Positions 1-14,900 are shown, numbered from the stretch's first letter. The stretch: 64,000 bases of DNA from Anoplopoma fimbria (GCF_027596085.1 NW_026553339.1:1-64000), one strand, 5' to 3'. Notes: a model not told the origin generated them from the letters alone. Translations and numbers: made by a program.

Positions 1-796
1 CGTGCCACCGACTGAGGCCCTGCTGACACCCACTACTACTACCACTATCATTATTAGTCACATTACTATTATTATTGCCTGTACTATTACGCTTATTGAC
101 TTGCTTCTACCCTGGAGTCTTTGTGCTTTCTCGCTTCGCAGGCTTCTATAAATCGTGGCTGTACCTGGACCGTGGATGTGCATCCTGCTACGGCCCTGCT
201 GACACCGACTGCTACCACCATTATTATTATTACTAGTCACATTACTATTACTATTACCTGTACCATTAAGCATTTTAGCTTTACTTCCACCCTGAAGCCC
301 TTTTGCTTTCTCGTTCTGCAGGTTTCCATGAAACGTTGTGGTACCTGAACCGTAGTCGTGCCTCCTGCTGTGAGCCGACTGACACCCACTGCTACTTCGA
401 TTATTATTATTAGTCACATTACTATCCCTATTTTCATGGCTATAATTCTACTGTAATAATTGCTGCTGTTATTATATGTAGTCTTATTATATGAATCATT
501 TATGTCATATACATTGAATGTGTTGTATCTAAGAACTGTTATGCTGCTCATTCTGTACACATGACATCTATTGCATTCTGTCCATCCTGGGAGAAGGATC
601 CCTCCTCTGTCGTTCTCCCATAGGTTTCTTCCTTTTTTCTCCCTGTTAAAGGGGTTTTTTAGGGGAGTTTTTCCTGTGCCGATGTGAGGGAAGGACAGAG
701 GATGTCGCATGTGCACAGATTGTAAAGCCCTCTGAGGCAAATTTGTAATTTGTGATTCTGGGCTATACAAAATAAACTGAATTGAATTGAATTGAA
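1..796 (+). repeat. 3' end of an L2-type LINE (copy 1, cut by window edge)
   Basis: This block is almost the same, base for base, as 43253-44048, which is the 3' end of an L2-type LINE with a recognisable reverse transcriptase upstream. It holds two of the roughly 178-bp tandem units that begin GCTTTCTCG, then the common 3' tail (gaggcaaatttgtaatttgtg) and a terminal run of ATTGA pentamers at about 776-800. The 5' part lies off the left edge. It sits downstream of the last zc3h18 exon seen here, so it is intronic or 3' to that gene. Confidence 0.85.
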
Positions 797-943
797 TTGA
801 AATCCCACAGGAATTGCAAACACTGTATAAAAAGGTCTGCGGCTTGAACAGAGGAAAGACTGTATGACTGTGCTAGTGCAAATTCATAGGCCAAGTGTAG
901 TGAGATACACATAGATAGAAACCGACACACAAACACGGTGTAC

Positions 944-1069
944 CTAGAGCGGCTGCCACTGAAGGAGCTGCGCTGGGAGGAGTGGCTGGAGTAGGAGCTG
1001 AAGGAGGAGGAGCGGCTGCGGGAGCGAGATGAGCCAGAACCTGTAAAGGATGAAGAGCGAGACGAAGAC
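944..1069 (-). CDS. zc3h18: zc3h18 coding exon 10 of those visible (RS domain)
   Basis: The acceptor is TTGCAG and the donor is GTACAC; it enters and leaves in phase 2 (126 bp). It encodes a serine/arginine-rich stretch (SSSRSSSFTGSGSSRS, then SSYSSHSSQRSSFSGS) that closely matches the mammalian ZC3H18 RS region. No further exon is visible between here and position 1. Confidence 0.93.
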   Translation of the reverse strand, partial: VFVSLFILYRFWLISLPQPLLLLQLLLQPLLPAQLLQWQPL

Positions 1070-2917
1070 CTGCAACACAAAGACAAAGCACAATAGTTAA
1101 GATAAATGTACGACTTTTTAAAACAGACCTGCAAACTCTAAAACGAATAAGTTTCATTGAATTACAATGTATAGTAACAGGTTGATCGGGGGAATCAACT
1201 GAAAACTGGACAGATATGACACTAGTACCACTTGTCAGCTTGCTATAAAACCAGCTGTTTAGCCCACATTTTCATTGCATCACAGCCACCCTTATACTAT
1301 GCCTGAATTACAATCAGAGTGAATGGTATGGCTGTACTGCACAATCACTCTGCATTGGTGTATCCGTCAATAACTGTTGTTGCAACACGTAGCAAGGCTG
1401 TGGCTGTTGTTCGGTTTACTGTAAAAAAGAAAAATCACTATACATCGTCTTTGGAAATGCATTCAGATCTTTCATTAAGATTATACCAAATTGATGTTAT
1501 AAAAATGATTAATAAATGACAGCTCAAGTGACAAATCCCCCTCATGGACTAATTTGTTACTTATCTATCGGCAAAGGATTATGAATTAATAACTTGGGTG
1601 ATTATTTATTCAATAGGAACCACAATTAATTATTGAACAAAGGATTTATCTTCATCTATTTCTTCATTATGTTTTAAGTGGGAACATACCTAACTTCTCC
1701 TGTAAAGTAACAGGCAAAGTTCCCATTGAATACCTCGATTCTGGAGGCCCACCAAAGTCTATTTTGACTCGCCATAGTTTCACAGTGAACTTAAAATAGT
1801 TTTCAACTTTTACACTCAAACGGTGGGCTGGCTGGCACTCTGGCTGTGCATTTTCTCTGCCGCGGTGCGCAGCGACTGACTCGAGTTGGCCTCTGAAAGT
1901 GAAACTCGCTTGCGCCTCCAGCCCTGTCAGCTTTAGACTTTGCTGCTTCCCCGGGCTGCTAGCTGCGCGAGTTAAAAGATGTAACTTAAAAGAACAAAAG
2001 TATTGACATCAACATATACTTTAAGTACTAAAAGTTAATACATCGCAGATTTCCATGAATCGTGGTTATATCTGGGCCGTGGTCGTGCCTCCTGCTGTGG
2101 CCCTGCTGACACCCACTGCTACTACCGTTATTATCATTAGTCACATTACTAATACTATTCCCTATATCATTGTTTTAATTCTACTCTATTCATTGCTGCT
2201 TTTATTATAAGTAGTCTTAATTTTTTCGGTTATTATTCTGCTTATTAAATGAATAATTTATGTCATATACATTGAATGTGTTGTAACTCTGTTATGTTGT
2301 TCATTCTGTACACATGACATCTATTGCATTCTGTCCATCCTGGGAGAAGGATCCCTCCTCTGTCGTTCTCCCATAGGTTTCTTCCTTTTTTTCTCCTGTT
2401 AAGGGTTTTTTAGGAGAGTTTTTCCTGTGCCGATGTGAGGGTTCCGGGACAGAGGATGTTTTATGTGTACAGATTGTAAATCTCTCTGAGGCAAATTTGT
2501 AATTTGTGGTTTTGAGCTATATAAAATAAATTGAATTGAACATTTACAGTAGGCCGATATTATTGTATCAAAATTATTGATGCATTGATGTGTTCATCTT
2601 TATAATGTTATGGTAACTGGTAAAGGCAAAGCTAATTTTAACCTTCTTTAATTAGGCTATATCCTACTTATTAATACATCATAGTTTATTAGTTATTTTA
2701 TATTTGGGGCGGCTGTGGCACATGAGGTAGAGCGCTTGTCCCGTAACCACAAGGTTGGTGGTTCAAACCCCTCTACCAGCAACATGCCGAGGTGTCCTTG
2801 AGCGAGACACCTAACCCCAAGTTGCTCCCCGGGCGCTACCATTGCAGCCCACTGCTCCTCCGGGATGGGTTAAATGCAGAGAAATAATTTCCCCATTGTG
2901 GGACTAATAAAGGATTG

Positions 2918-2960
<43 letters not shown>

Positions 2961-5900
2961 TTTGTATTGGGAATCTGAATCTGCAAAATAGTCTAACTAG
3001 TAAGTAATTGGTACTAGTTCTCAAATAGTTGTAATATTTCCTTCTGAGATGCAGTGAACTAGAAGTATGGAGTTACATAAAAAGGAAAGATCATTCATAT
3101 CATTATTCACCCATTCACATCATTATTCACCCATTCACACCTAATCGTAAGGGGCTACCATGCAAGGTGCCACCTGTCCATCAGGACTTTTAACCATTCA
3201 CACCCATTCATACACCACTGACACAGCCTGCCAGAGGTACTTGAACTTGAGTTTTTCCTTTTTATGTGAGTGTGAAGATATTGGTGTCATATGATACTGA
3301 CGACCTAAGAACATGAAAATTATGCGCCATTACAATATAGTGTAATACAAAACCTTGGCTTGACTTAATTCTTAAAAAAACAAAACATTCTCCTCAATTA
3401 GGGCATTCCCTTTCACTTCAAAAAGTATTCACTTTTTTCAATCACTTCTCTCATTCCTAACTTTCATAATTTCAGAAATATTCCACATATTCCAGAAAAA
3501 TAAAAATCACCATTTGGAAATGTTCTGAATTGAAACATTTTCATGCATTTTGAACTCTACTCATTCATACTTCCAGCAAACTCCATTCAAATTTTACAAT
3601 GGGAGAATTAATTCCCCTTCATTGGGAAGCTCCATCAGCAGGCAATTTTCAGCCAAACCCCCACAGCATAATGTGAATGCTTCTTGTTTTTCCACAAATT
3701 AAAACTTATTTCCCCAAACACGATCACACAGAATATCCTATACTGAAGGTGGACTTCCTACCTGGAGGAATTGGACAGAGACACGGAGGAGCCCGAGGGC
3801 CGATGTCTGCGGCGTCCTCGCGGCGGGGATCCCAGCCCAGGGCGTCTCCTGGGGGATTTGGACCGGCGCCAGGGATCCTTCCACTCATCTGGTCGCCTCA
3901 TAACGGGAACAACCTCTTTCTTGGAGGGAGGCTCCATCGGCCTGCTGAGAAGATTGAAAAGATGAGCAATGGTTGGTTAGACACAAGTGGCAGTGTAGCT
4001 GCTGTGCTACAAGCAAGGCTTAAGACTCTTCAGCGACGCTCATAGTTAGGGCTGGCTCACGATTGCCTTGGACCAGCCCCTCCATATGCTGCTATAGACC
4101 TAGACTGCTGAGGGACTTCCTCTCTCTCCATCTCCATTTGTATGCATCAATGTCCCATTATTGAATGTTTTTCATGGATTGTGGTTATAGCCTACCTGAC
4201 ACCCACTGCTACTATTACTGACAATTCTATTACTGCTACTTTTACAGATTTTATCATCATTATCATACATCTACTACTGCTGATTTTATTATAAGTGGTA
4301 ATCATTTTTCCAATTATTTCTGCCATTATTAGTCCTACTATTGTTAATACTACTATCATTGTATGTATAATATCTGTCACATGGATTGACTATGTTGTAA
4401 TTTTATTTATTGTTCATTCTGTACACATGACATTTAATGCAAAATTGACACCTATCGCTTTTCAGTTGATCTCCCTGAGGTTTCTTACATTGTATCCCCT
4501 GTGTGTTAAAGGGTTTTGTTTATGGAGTTTTTCCTTATCTAATGCGAGGATCCAAGGACAGAGGGTGTCTTATGTTGTGCAGATTGTAAAGCCCTCTGAG
4601 GTAAAGTTGTGATTTTTGATATTGGGCTATGCAAATAAAATAAAATTGAAATATTCTTTCCTTCCCCTCTTAACTACTGCAAAATGCAGCCCCTAGAATT
4701 TTTACTAGAACCAAAGATTTCAACACATGATTCTGTCCTCACTGACCTACTATCTACACGTCAGAACACTTACATTCCCCCACATGCACTCAGATCACAG
4801 AAGGCAAACTCTCTCTTTATTTCAAAGAGTCGGTTTATATTTAACATTATCATCTTCCCTCTGTAAATGTATTTTTTGTTAAGTATAATGAGGCAGTGAT
4901 TTTACACTCCCAATAAACGTACTTACATACCATGAATATTTAGCATGAGAACAAAGAGTGTCCTGCTTAAACACTTGCTTGAGGGTTTTTTCTTTGTTTG
5001 GCTTACTTTATGCATCATAATGGGACCCACCCTCAAGAGAAGCAGTAACCTGCTAATATGATACATCAGATATATATACACAAGGGAGTTTTTTTTTTAG
5101 GGGAGTTTTTCCTGTGCCGATGTGAGGGTTCCGGGACAGAGGATGTCGCATGTGTACAGATTGTAAAGCCCTCTGAGGCAAATTTGTAATTGTGATTTTG
5201 GACTATACAAAATAAACTGAATTGAATTGATTTGCAATGTAGGTCTTGATAATTCCCTGCTGCGACATTTAAAATCAACATGTATGGGATTTTCCCCGGT
5301 AGAGAGGCCAATGTTTATTTTACATAAAAGTTTATCTTCAATGGTGTATCTAAATATTTGTTGGAGGAAATGATCAAGATGAGTGGATATTCCCACCCTG
5401 AAAGAAACTGCCCTGCGTTCCAGAAATTCGAAAAATAACCAATTTTTCCCCCCTAAAGGTTCTATATAAGGGATACAGAGCATTAATATAGCAACTATTT
5501 GCATTTGCTGCATTAGGATATACTGTAGTCATGTCAACCTGAGCAGAGAATGAGGTAACTCTCCCTCTGTGTGTGTGTGTGTTGTTATCAGAACTTCACT
5601 GTGCTTTGTTTACATAGCCGGCCGGCCGCCTGTGCATTTTAGAGCAAGTGAGTTTCTGATGTCCCCGACTGGTTAGCTAAAGCCGTGCTGCACCGCACTC
5701 ATAAGGTGCTTTTCGCTGACTATGCCTTCCCGACCCTAGTTGCAGAAGTGTAGAACCCACCTTCAGGTCCCTCATTATCAGATTAACACTTTTATCACTG
5801 TTCAATTCAATTCAATTTATTTTGTATATCCCAAAATCACGAATTTGGGCTTTACAATCTGTAAACTGTCAGCACTCTGCCGGCTCAGCCTTCGCCATGT

Positions 5901-8900
5901 TGAGAGCTGTGTGGAAGCAATAGATATGCTCTCATGTCAATACTTAACACCAAATATCCACTCCAGTGTTTCCCTTATTTTCATACTGCAGTGGTGCAGC
6001 TCCGTGAGTGTTAGCTCAAATATGTCTGTAATGACAGCAGGCAGTCTAGTGTCTTTTCTGTAAACTGCTTAAATCAGTTGAACAAGTGAAGTGATGATAA
6101 CACTGTTGGTAGGGCTAGGAATCACCAAAGGCCCCACAATACGATATTATCACCATAACTGAGTCATTGCAATTCTAAACATTTTGCTGTATAAGTATTA
6201 ATCTAACATATATTGCGCTTCACTACCTGCAAATTAATTGCAAGTAAATATCAACTGCGAATGATGCAGTTTGCCAACTTCTGTTTTATCTGATAAAATA
6301 AAGTTGTCACTCTGTTCATCTCACTTAAGTCATTTTGTTGGCAGCAAAATGCTTTTGTCAGTCAAGCAGACAGACTGACCAACACAGTCATTAAAACACC
6401 AGAGAAAACTCAGAACCCTCTAGCGAATTGGAAAAGCCTTTGTTAATCAATTATCAATCATATCAGAGGGAAATCACAGTTACATGTTTTCTATGATTAT
6501 TAACCAAAATATTTCTAATGGCCGTATAGCTAATGAACTTACATTTTTTATCATCAACTATATCCTTTTACTTTGTTAAATTCATCTTTTGTGGTTATAT
6601 TCATAAAAACACAACTCAAATGACGAGGTAAAAGATTGTATTTTTATTGATATAAAAATCTTGGTATTGGCAGCGTTAATGATGTATTATAAGCGGTTTA
6701 GAGCTAGTGTCAGGAAGTTAAACAGCTCATCATTCACTCTCTTATATTTAGTATATATTGCTGTGAAAACATCTCAACCAAACTACTGGATTTATTCAAG
6801 TTCCTCAGCAAAGCTTAATATTCCAAGATTACAAAGGAACGCACCATAATAAGGTTATTAATAAGCTTTGTCCAATACTAGTTTTTAGTAAATGGAGCTT
6901 GTACGCAGCATAATGACAACTGCTGTTATTTACTATTGTTGGCTCTCCTGCCAATTTCAACACAGATTTGTTGTTCACAATGGAGTGTTATCAGGAATTG
7001 ACGACTTGAAAGGATCAATGCTGATCTCCAGACTGCATATATTTTACTTTATATAGGCTGATAACAATCGGCAGCAATACTTTATTTCACCCTATGATGG
7101 TTAAACTGGGTAATTAATCCGTGGTTCATATGACTCCTTGGTGATTTGCTGCCATACTGCAGATTTAGGGCATTCTTTGGCCGATATAAGACTGGAGTGC
7201 TGGCTCCCTCCGACATTTTTACAGCTCTTCTTCTCAACGCTTTAGTGTGTGGCAAGACTCTCTCACAGACAAAACAAACCGGAACACATACACACGTAAC
7301 ATGACTCATGCAAGAGGAGATTTCACCTCACCCACAAACAACATGTCGTAATACAGGAATCAGGGCAATTCATAGAAAGTGTTACTTTTGAGAATGGAAT
7401 TTGTTGAGATGTTATTGTGTTAGTATTAGTATTAACACACCATTCCCATTGGTTTGCAATGAAAACAGAAACCACCTTTGGATAATGTGCGTAAACTGCT
7501 TAATATCTCAAGGAAGAATTAAAAATAACACCAACATCAATGTGGAACGGGAAACATACTTCGAATAACATAATCATCTACTCAACCACAATTAATGAGT
7601 GGCCGTCCAGAGTAAATAACTGGCACATATCCCCCCAGGTGATGAGAATTTCCGCAGGTGTGATGCAAGAGCTAACAAGTGATGTCAGAGCTAAAAATAG
7701 AATCACAACACGAGAGCTATTATTAGCTCTCAAATGTTTTCTTAACAGAACGTTTCCTTTGAGGAAGGAATGAAAAAAGGAAGTGGGGCAAATAAACCTT
7801 AAGGCCCATAGAGTACAACAAAAGGTAATTTTTGACAGAGCTTTTGTAAGATTAATGACTCTGCCTGAGGAGCCTTCTGGAGAAGCAGGTCCGCAGGCAA
7901 GCATAAGCCAGTCTGAAGGAGAATTCATAGGATTTAGGAAAAGACAAATGCTGTGCTCAGAGAATCCGATGTCGGATGTCACTGATGGAGGTCTGCCATG
8001 GCAAAAAAACCACAACGAAGTAGGACTACAAAAAGCGCAACTAAAACATGACACCATAAAATCTATTATATATAACATGCAGGCTATATAAAGAGCTCCT
8101 TCAGTGAGACTGCTACACTCGTGGTGTGTGAAGGAGAGGAACCAGAGCTCCTTCCTTCCTGCTGCTGTCACACTTAAAAATCAACACTGCTTCAGTAGAA
8201 ACTGACAATTCAATGACTAAGAGTAGTAGTCCCAAGAAATTAGGTATTTGGACTGCAAGGATTTCCACATCGCCTCTGGCAGGTAATATTGCCTCAGTGC
8301 TTTACATCACTCATCATTTAACACAATAGCTCAAGGGTGTTGGTTGTTGACATGAAAAGTGACTAGAACGCCAACATCATCATGTGCTGCCTCCAAGGCT
8401 AATGTGAGAAACTTGTTAAGTTCCACAATTTCATAACCAGACTACGAATGTGGGTGAAACAATAGCAGGCTGGCTTATCCGTCATAGTTTGGTTGACTGT
8501 GATAGTTTGTCAATTCTGAATCACAAGGAGGGAAGGTTAAGATAAGATAAGCCTTTATTAGTCCCGCAGCGGGGAAATTTGCTCCATAGAAGTAGCTTTA
8601 TAGACAACTTGAAATAATGCAGACAGAGTTGTAGTGTTTTGTGGCACATTGAGAGGAATACTTTTTAGCAGTAAGTGGGTTGTCTAATTACAAATTCCCA
8701 TGCCTATTGTGTCAGGGAAAAGCAAATACTGAATATAAAGCCGAGTCTCTAAAAAGGGCTTGGTAAACAAGATAATGTCAGTGCATGATTTGCATTTTGT
8801 GGAACCTGGTTTTTCCGTGTTAAGTCTTAATTGTCTGTCATACAATATAAAAATAACTTTTCCATCAACTAGGTTTAGGTTATGTGAAGATATCCAACTT

Positions 8901-11900
8901 CAGAATGTCAACTGCCAAATATTTTTTGCTATACCATTTACACTATCCAATATCTCTGGAAGCTTTTTTGCCATTGTGGACAATGTTGCAAATAAATGAG
9001 CGCAACTGATTTATGTTTGTACTGGGATTTTTTTATGATTTAGGCATCATTGAGATGACAATTCCTTGACTCGCCAGATGATTTGTTTGTCACACTAGAC
9101 TCCTGTAAAACAGAAGGTCTTTTACATTGCGTCATTGGTGTCAGCTGTTTCAGTATATAGTCAGCTCAGTGGAGATGCTTCTTTCCCCATTCTTGTATAT
9201 TTAAAAAATATATAATATAATAATACAGAATACCCCCAAATGTTGGGGTTTCATCAAAGTACCATTACATTAAGGTATAATAGGCCTTGAAAGTTAGAGA
9301 TGAATACATTTTACATTTTTGCCAAGTCATAATCACAAAGTCAAAACGTTGGGGCGGAAAAGCAGAATAGCTTACTACCAAGAAATATAACATGAAGACA
9401 ACCATTCTTTATAAAGAACCTGCAGAAATACAAAACTAAAACTCAAACAGCAAACATTAAATACCCTTCTTCCAAAAGAACTCACCAAAATTACAACAGT
9501 TTCTCTGGAATCATATTCATGGATGGAAAAGCATCTACATTTTGTCCCAGCAATTTGACAGTGCTTCACTGAAACCCAGGATATGGGAACATTAATTAAT
9601 ACTTTTTTGGTACTCAACATCCCACAGACAACCTTTGTATTACCAATTGCTTAAACATCTAAAGGAAAAAAGGACTATCACTAAAGGTTTCAAACATTGT
9701 CTTCTGCCATTCTTCTACTTCTCATTGGCACTCAAACCGCCAATCATCATTGAATCTCTCTAGCAGGTTTTGGACAGCTACACACAATCTGCGTCAACAA
9801 ATTTAACAACTTCTTCAAAATATCCAGAAGTAGTGTGGAAACTTCCTTTGTAACCTAAAATAGATATACCGCTTCCCGACTGTATGCCTCTGCCAACCAG
9901 TTAAATTCACATCATTTCATTATTGTATTCGATCACACATTTGTGTAAAATTCTAATAATTAGCCTATTCATTTTGAGTAATGGGAAAAAGTGTGTTTTT
10001 TTGAGTTCTCAATGACCTTGATCATTGACCACCAAATTCTAAATCAGTAAATTCTCCTGAAGGTGCTCCTGAGATATGTCATTCACAAGGACTGGATAAC
10101 TTGACCACCAAAAAAGGAAAAAGTTCATCCTTGAGTCCGGTCGGACGTTTGTGCCAAATTTAAAGAAAATCGCTGCTGGCTTTCTACAGCTATCAAGTTC
10201 ACGAACGAAATGAAAGAGGTGCATTAGACACCATAACACTTCCATTTCTGAGCTTAAGTCCCTATTATATATTAAAAAGTTTTGCTCTTTTTCCTTTTTA
10301 ATGATATAGGCTGAAACATAGTCTGTCTTTTCGTAGTTGTTGCCTTTTTACATTTTTTGTTCTTCCTTTGAATGTGGGTTGTTTATTTGTAAATTCGTTT
10401 GTAGATGTTAGAAAGGGAAAAATACACAATATATACAATGAATAAACAAACTCATGGTCTCCATTTTCATTGTGAAGGACAAATAAAACAAAACCATATA
10501 TGTTAGCTATCACTTAGAGCGATAAATGAGCCAGGCTGATACATCAGCATTAGTTTGTCTTAGATTGATAAAAAGATTTTTCAACTGTAATATGTTAGTG
10601 CTTAGAAGTTTATATATCTTGTTCACAATTCTTAAAATAAAAAATAGATTGAAGGGAAAATTGACTATCACTGACATTAACAGATTCTTTAAACTACCAA
10701 ACACTGATACCAGTATTGACAGTGCTACAAAAGTGATGCATGCTTGTCTGCATCAACCACAACCAATAATCACAGACATAACTGTGCCACATAAAATAAA
10801 AACATGCTAAGGACCGGGTTTTACTGTCCTCGCTCGTTCCTGGAGTATCACAACATGACATCACACATTTCTGCATAAAACAACCATCAACCTAAAGCCA
10901 AAAAATTCACTTACTTTGGGGTCAGGCTGAGAGGAGAGTGTGGTTTCAGTTTGTCTTCGTCTTTTTTCTCCCTGGGGTCTCGAGGAGGACGCATCCTCGG
11001 CCTCTCCTTCTCATCACGCTTCATCCGGTCCCTCTCCCACTCCTCCTTGCGCCGCATCCTCTCCTTCTCGCGCTCCCGCTCTCTCTCCCTCTCTCTCTGC
11101 CGGCGTTCCCTCTCCCGGTGATCCCTCTCCCGCTCTCGGTCCCGGGGCCGCTCCCGAGGATCCCGGTCGCGTTCACGCTCCTATCGAGATGGATGCGTTC
11201 AGTTTGGTCTGTGGCAATTCAATTTTTATGATTCACAAATATATAGTTTCATTCCTAAAGAAAAGGCTCAGTAATTACAAACAAAACAAAAAAACTGGGG
11301 ACTACTGTTTTTAGCAATTACTCCAACAGGACTAAAGGGTGAACTTATTTTGCGACTTTTTTGTCGGTATAACCGTTCTCATGTCTTTGTGCTATCCACT
11401 GTACTATTCACTTCTTGTAGCCTGTTTGGACTTTACGCTTTGGCATTTTTGCTTTACTTTGCACTGTTGAAGAACCCCCTTTGGCGATGTAAATTTGAAT
11501 GTTAGTGCGCATATTTTGAGACTGTGCAGGATACTCACACTGTAGTGGTAAGGAAGCGGAGCTTCTGTGTACTGCACTCTGAAGTTTTCATACTGGCCAC
11601 CTCGCCAGAGGGCCTCCATTTCATAGTCATAGTATGGATCAGCGTATGGGTCACTGTGGAGGAAAACACAATTGAATTGTACGATACCTCATAAAAGTGA
11701 CATAGATGTTTATTCAGCACAGAGGGTAAAGCGTTTGTTCAGTTATAGGTCTGGGTCCAGATGTGCCCACTGTACGCTGATAAGTAAACTCTGGTCTACA
11801 CTATGGCCTAGTTAGGAGTTGTATGAAGGCTGGCTAAGTTAGTATATACTTACCTATAAACAGGATCTCTAAAGTCCATTTCACTGAAAGAAGAAAACAG

Positions 11901-14900
11901 ATAAGTATCAATGACTAAATATCAATCATATCATATTTAGTACATTTACTACATACTTATTCTGAGTATGCATTTTGCGGCAACATTAGAAAGTTAAATC
12001 TTTTCTAAAAAGGGGAGGAAAGCCAGTCATGGTCCTTACTACAAATACTTAAATGGAGATTTTATTATAGTTCACCAGCATGTACAGATAAACTGGTGTG
12101 ATTAAACTTGTATGTGGGGGGGGGGGTAATCAAATGTAAAAACGTAACTAATGACAAAAGGCATTTCAAGTTGTTGAAAAAGTAAAATAATGATAATTAA
12201 AAAAAAATCTTTCCCTAAGCTGTAGTTTCATGGATCTGTTATGTGATTACAAAAGATGTCCTATGATGTCGCGTAATGGAGATTAAATACAACAGCATCT
12301 CTCAATAAACTATTACACAGGACAAAAGGTCTGGACTATATTAAAAAGGTCCTGTAGTTGTGTTTGACTTGAACCACATCCCTGTCATGTATGGTCTACT
12401 GGAAGAAAGATGCTATTTAAACAAACTGATAACTAGTGTTGTATGTGGAAAACTGTTGACCTTGGATCTGAGGGGCCTATACGCTCTTACATACTCTATG
12501 TGCCTACTGATGATCACCATGGACACTGACTTCTCTATGCACATTATTACTTTGCATTTTTGTTGTCACTCATTAATTGAATTTTATAGATTTATGTATA
12601 GTAAATGTGTTTCCCTTTTGTAAATGTTAAACTTGCTAAAATGAAAGATTTGTTGAAATACAAAAAGAAAGCATCTCTCCATCACATTAATACAGATATT
12701 CTCATGAAGCCTTCCTGCTGCCTGAAAGCTGTTAACTAGTAGTGGAGGTGTGACAGGTGTGCCACCCTGGCCTAATCTCAGATGGAGCGTTTCTTATGAT
12801 TATCATTGTTTGATATGTTCAATGGAGGGAGTTATTACTCTCTGATGATGCGGTAGCTGCGTTCTCTGAAGAAGTCATTCTCTTTGTCAAACTCTCTCTC
12901 GTCCTCTCCGATGGTCACGTTGAAACGCTTCTCCTCAAAGTCTGGCTCCTGCTCCTTACGGATGGTGGCCTTTTTCAGCACCTACGGGAACCGGAACAAC
13001 TTGATTAAAACACTGATATGAATGACTGTAAATGTGAAATTCAGTTCACTGAAATCTGCAAGTTTTTATATTAATGTGAAAATAGGTAAGTTAAGGGCAT
13101 GTCTTTGGCTGCCTTCATCGTTTGTGTCTATGTTGCTGTATATGTAGTGTAATGCTGGTCCTATTCTTCAAAGGAAAACCTTCTGTGACAAGGTAGAGAT
13201 CAAAACCCATTTGGATCTCAAAATAGGCTTTAAGAATATATCAGCTTTCAAAACAGGTAACAGTAAAGAGTAGTAGTGCAATAAAACAGAAAAACTTCCA
13301 ATTTGCAAGCTCTCTCACTTGGTCTGGAGTGTAAATAAACAAAAAGGTCTACAGTCACAGTTAGTTTACACACTCTTAGCAGCATGACAGCTGGTCAATT
13401 TGCCACAAGCTTATTTTTTTCTGGGAGATCCAGTGAAAGGGTTTACCTCTTTGGCATGCCTTAGGCCTCGCTCCCAGGCACTTTCCACAGGAGGCTCCAC
13501 TGGAGGAGGAGGTGGAGGAAGCTCCTCAACTGCAGGTCCAGCCTAAAATAGCGACAAAATTAATTCAATAGATTCTCTGTATTACACACATGCTCACAGA
13601 GAGATACAGAGGCCCAGCGATACCATCAGTAGAACTGCAGACTGAGTAGATCTATATCCTGAGCATTTGCCTATTTGTTTTTATGCATCTTGTTCATCTG
13701 GGTTCATGTGCTGTAACAATGTTACAGCAGTGTGTGCACAATTCAATATTACAGATGTTATACACCGCTTTTACTGTTTAACAAAAGAACAAGACGTACC
13801 CAAGGGTTATTGGGTATGAGTGGGTGAGGTCCTCCAGGAGGGGCTCCGTTGGGTGAGAAGAGGTCCGGCTTACTGATGAGGGAATAGTTACCTTTGTCAT
13901 TTACTCCGGGGTGGATGAACCTACAGTTCATACCCCAAGTGCAATTTCCTGGAGAGAACAAAATGTTAAAATGATTACAGGTAGTTGATGACACAGTGAC
14001 ACAGAGAGAGTAACAAAACATATTTTTAGGGATTAAGACAATATGAAAGGGAGACATTTTCATAACCGTTTTTAAAATTGCAAAAGCCAAATGTATTCAA
14101 ATAGACAAATGCCAATAAGATATATCCTAAATTATATCAATAAACCATATTGTAAAAATCTGTGTGTGTGTGTGTGTTTATTGAATACATGAGAACAACA
14201 GATAAACCAAATGAAATCTATATTTATTACAACAGCTCCCCCTGCTGTAGACATAAATATTCTGAGCCTCTGAATTTCAAATTCAGCACTTTTAAAAGAA
14301 GAAATTTACCAAGTAAGACATTTTAGTGTTGAAATATAAACTAATCAGAGCATTCTTGTGGACAACCCTTGTAAAGGCTGCACTAATTATGTGCAATTTC
14401 TTGTTACGCACCCAGTTACATAAACAAATATACCAATAAGTCTGACATAAGATAAAATTGGCAAATAATATCAACCTTGCTGATGTATTAGTTTGGCTCT
14501 GGGGTGAGATATTTTTCACCACCTACATACCTTTGATGAAGAACCTGCAGATGGGACGTGGTCTGATCTTCCTGTCCGAGGGATCTTTGACCTCCCCCTC
14601 CTCCAAGTCATCGTCCTGCACATTCAAAAGGGAAATCATGACATCTTAGAGCACCTTATTGTATCCTAGAAACATGTCATGCTTAAATAAGGTATTTGAA
14701 AGGTGTCTTATTTAAATTTCATGTAATAAAAAAAAGTTGATACAACATTCAGATGCAGGTTTGCATTGCATTGCAATGCATTTAGAATTATTCATTATAC
14801 CCAACATAAAATGGATGAGTGACGACATTTTCAGAAATGAACCAATGTGACAGCCTTTATCTTTACATCAGGAACAGTCAACAGTATGAGACACTGCGCT

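Larger units (their letters stand above)
1070..3761 (-). other. zc3h18 intron with repeats
   Basis: No exon was recognised. It holds an L2 tail (2043-2540), a tRNA-derived SINE (2707-2960) and a fragment of a second SINE (3105-3245). A CpG-richer patch at about 1855-1970 is unexplained. The rest is AT-rich with no pattern I can name. Confidence 0.6.
3945..10914 (-). other. large zc3h18 intron (7.0 kb)
   Basis: No exon is needed by the phase or protein alignment. It holds L2 3'-end fragments at 4012-4652, 5091-5231 and, reversed, 5797-5872. It also holds a LINE-tail fragment at 8538-8590 and a short TG run near 5570. The block 6108-6170 resembles the start of a hAT-type element but has no visible partner end. 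The rest is AT-rich and unassigned. Confidence 0.6.

Noticed and set aside
2707..2780. tRNA-like A and B boxes
   Set aside because: The sequence does not fold as a full tRNA, is followed by a SINE body and LINE-like tail, and occurs twice; it is a SINE head, not a tRNA gene.
10938..11314. Pro/Leu-rich plus-strand open frames
   Set aside because: Antisense of the Arg/Glu-rich zc3h18 exon at 10915-11180.
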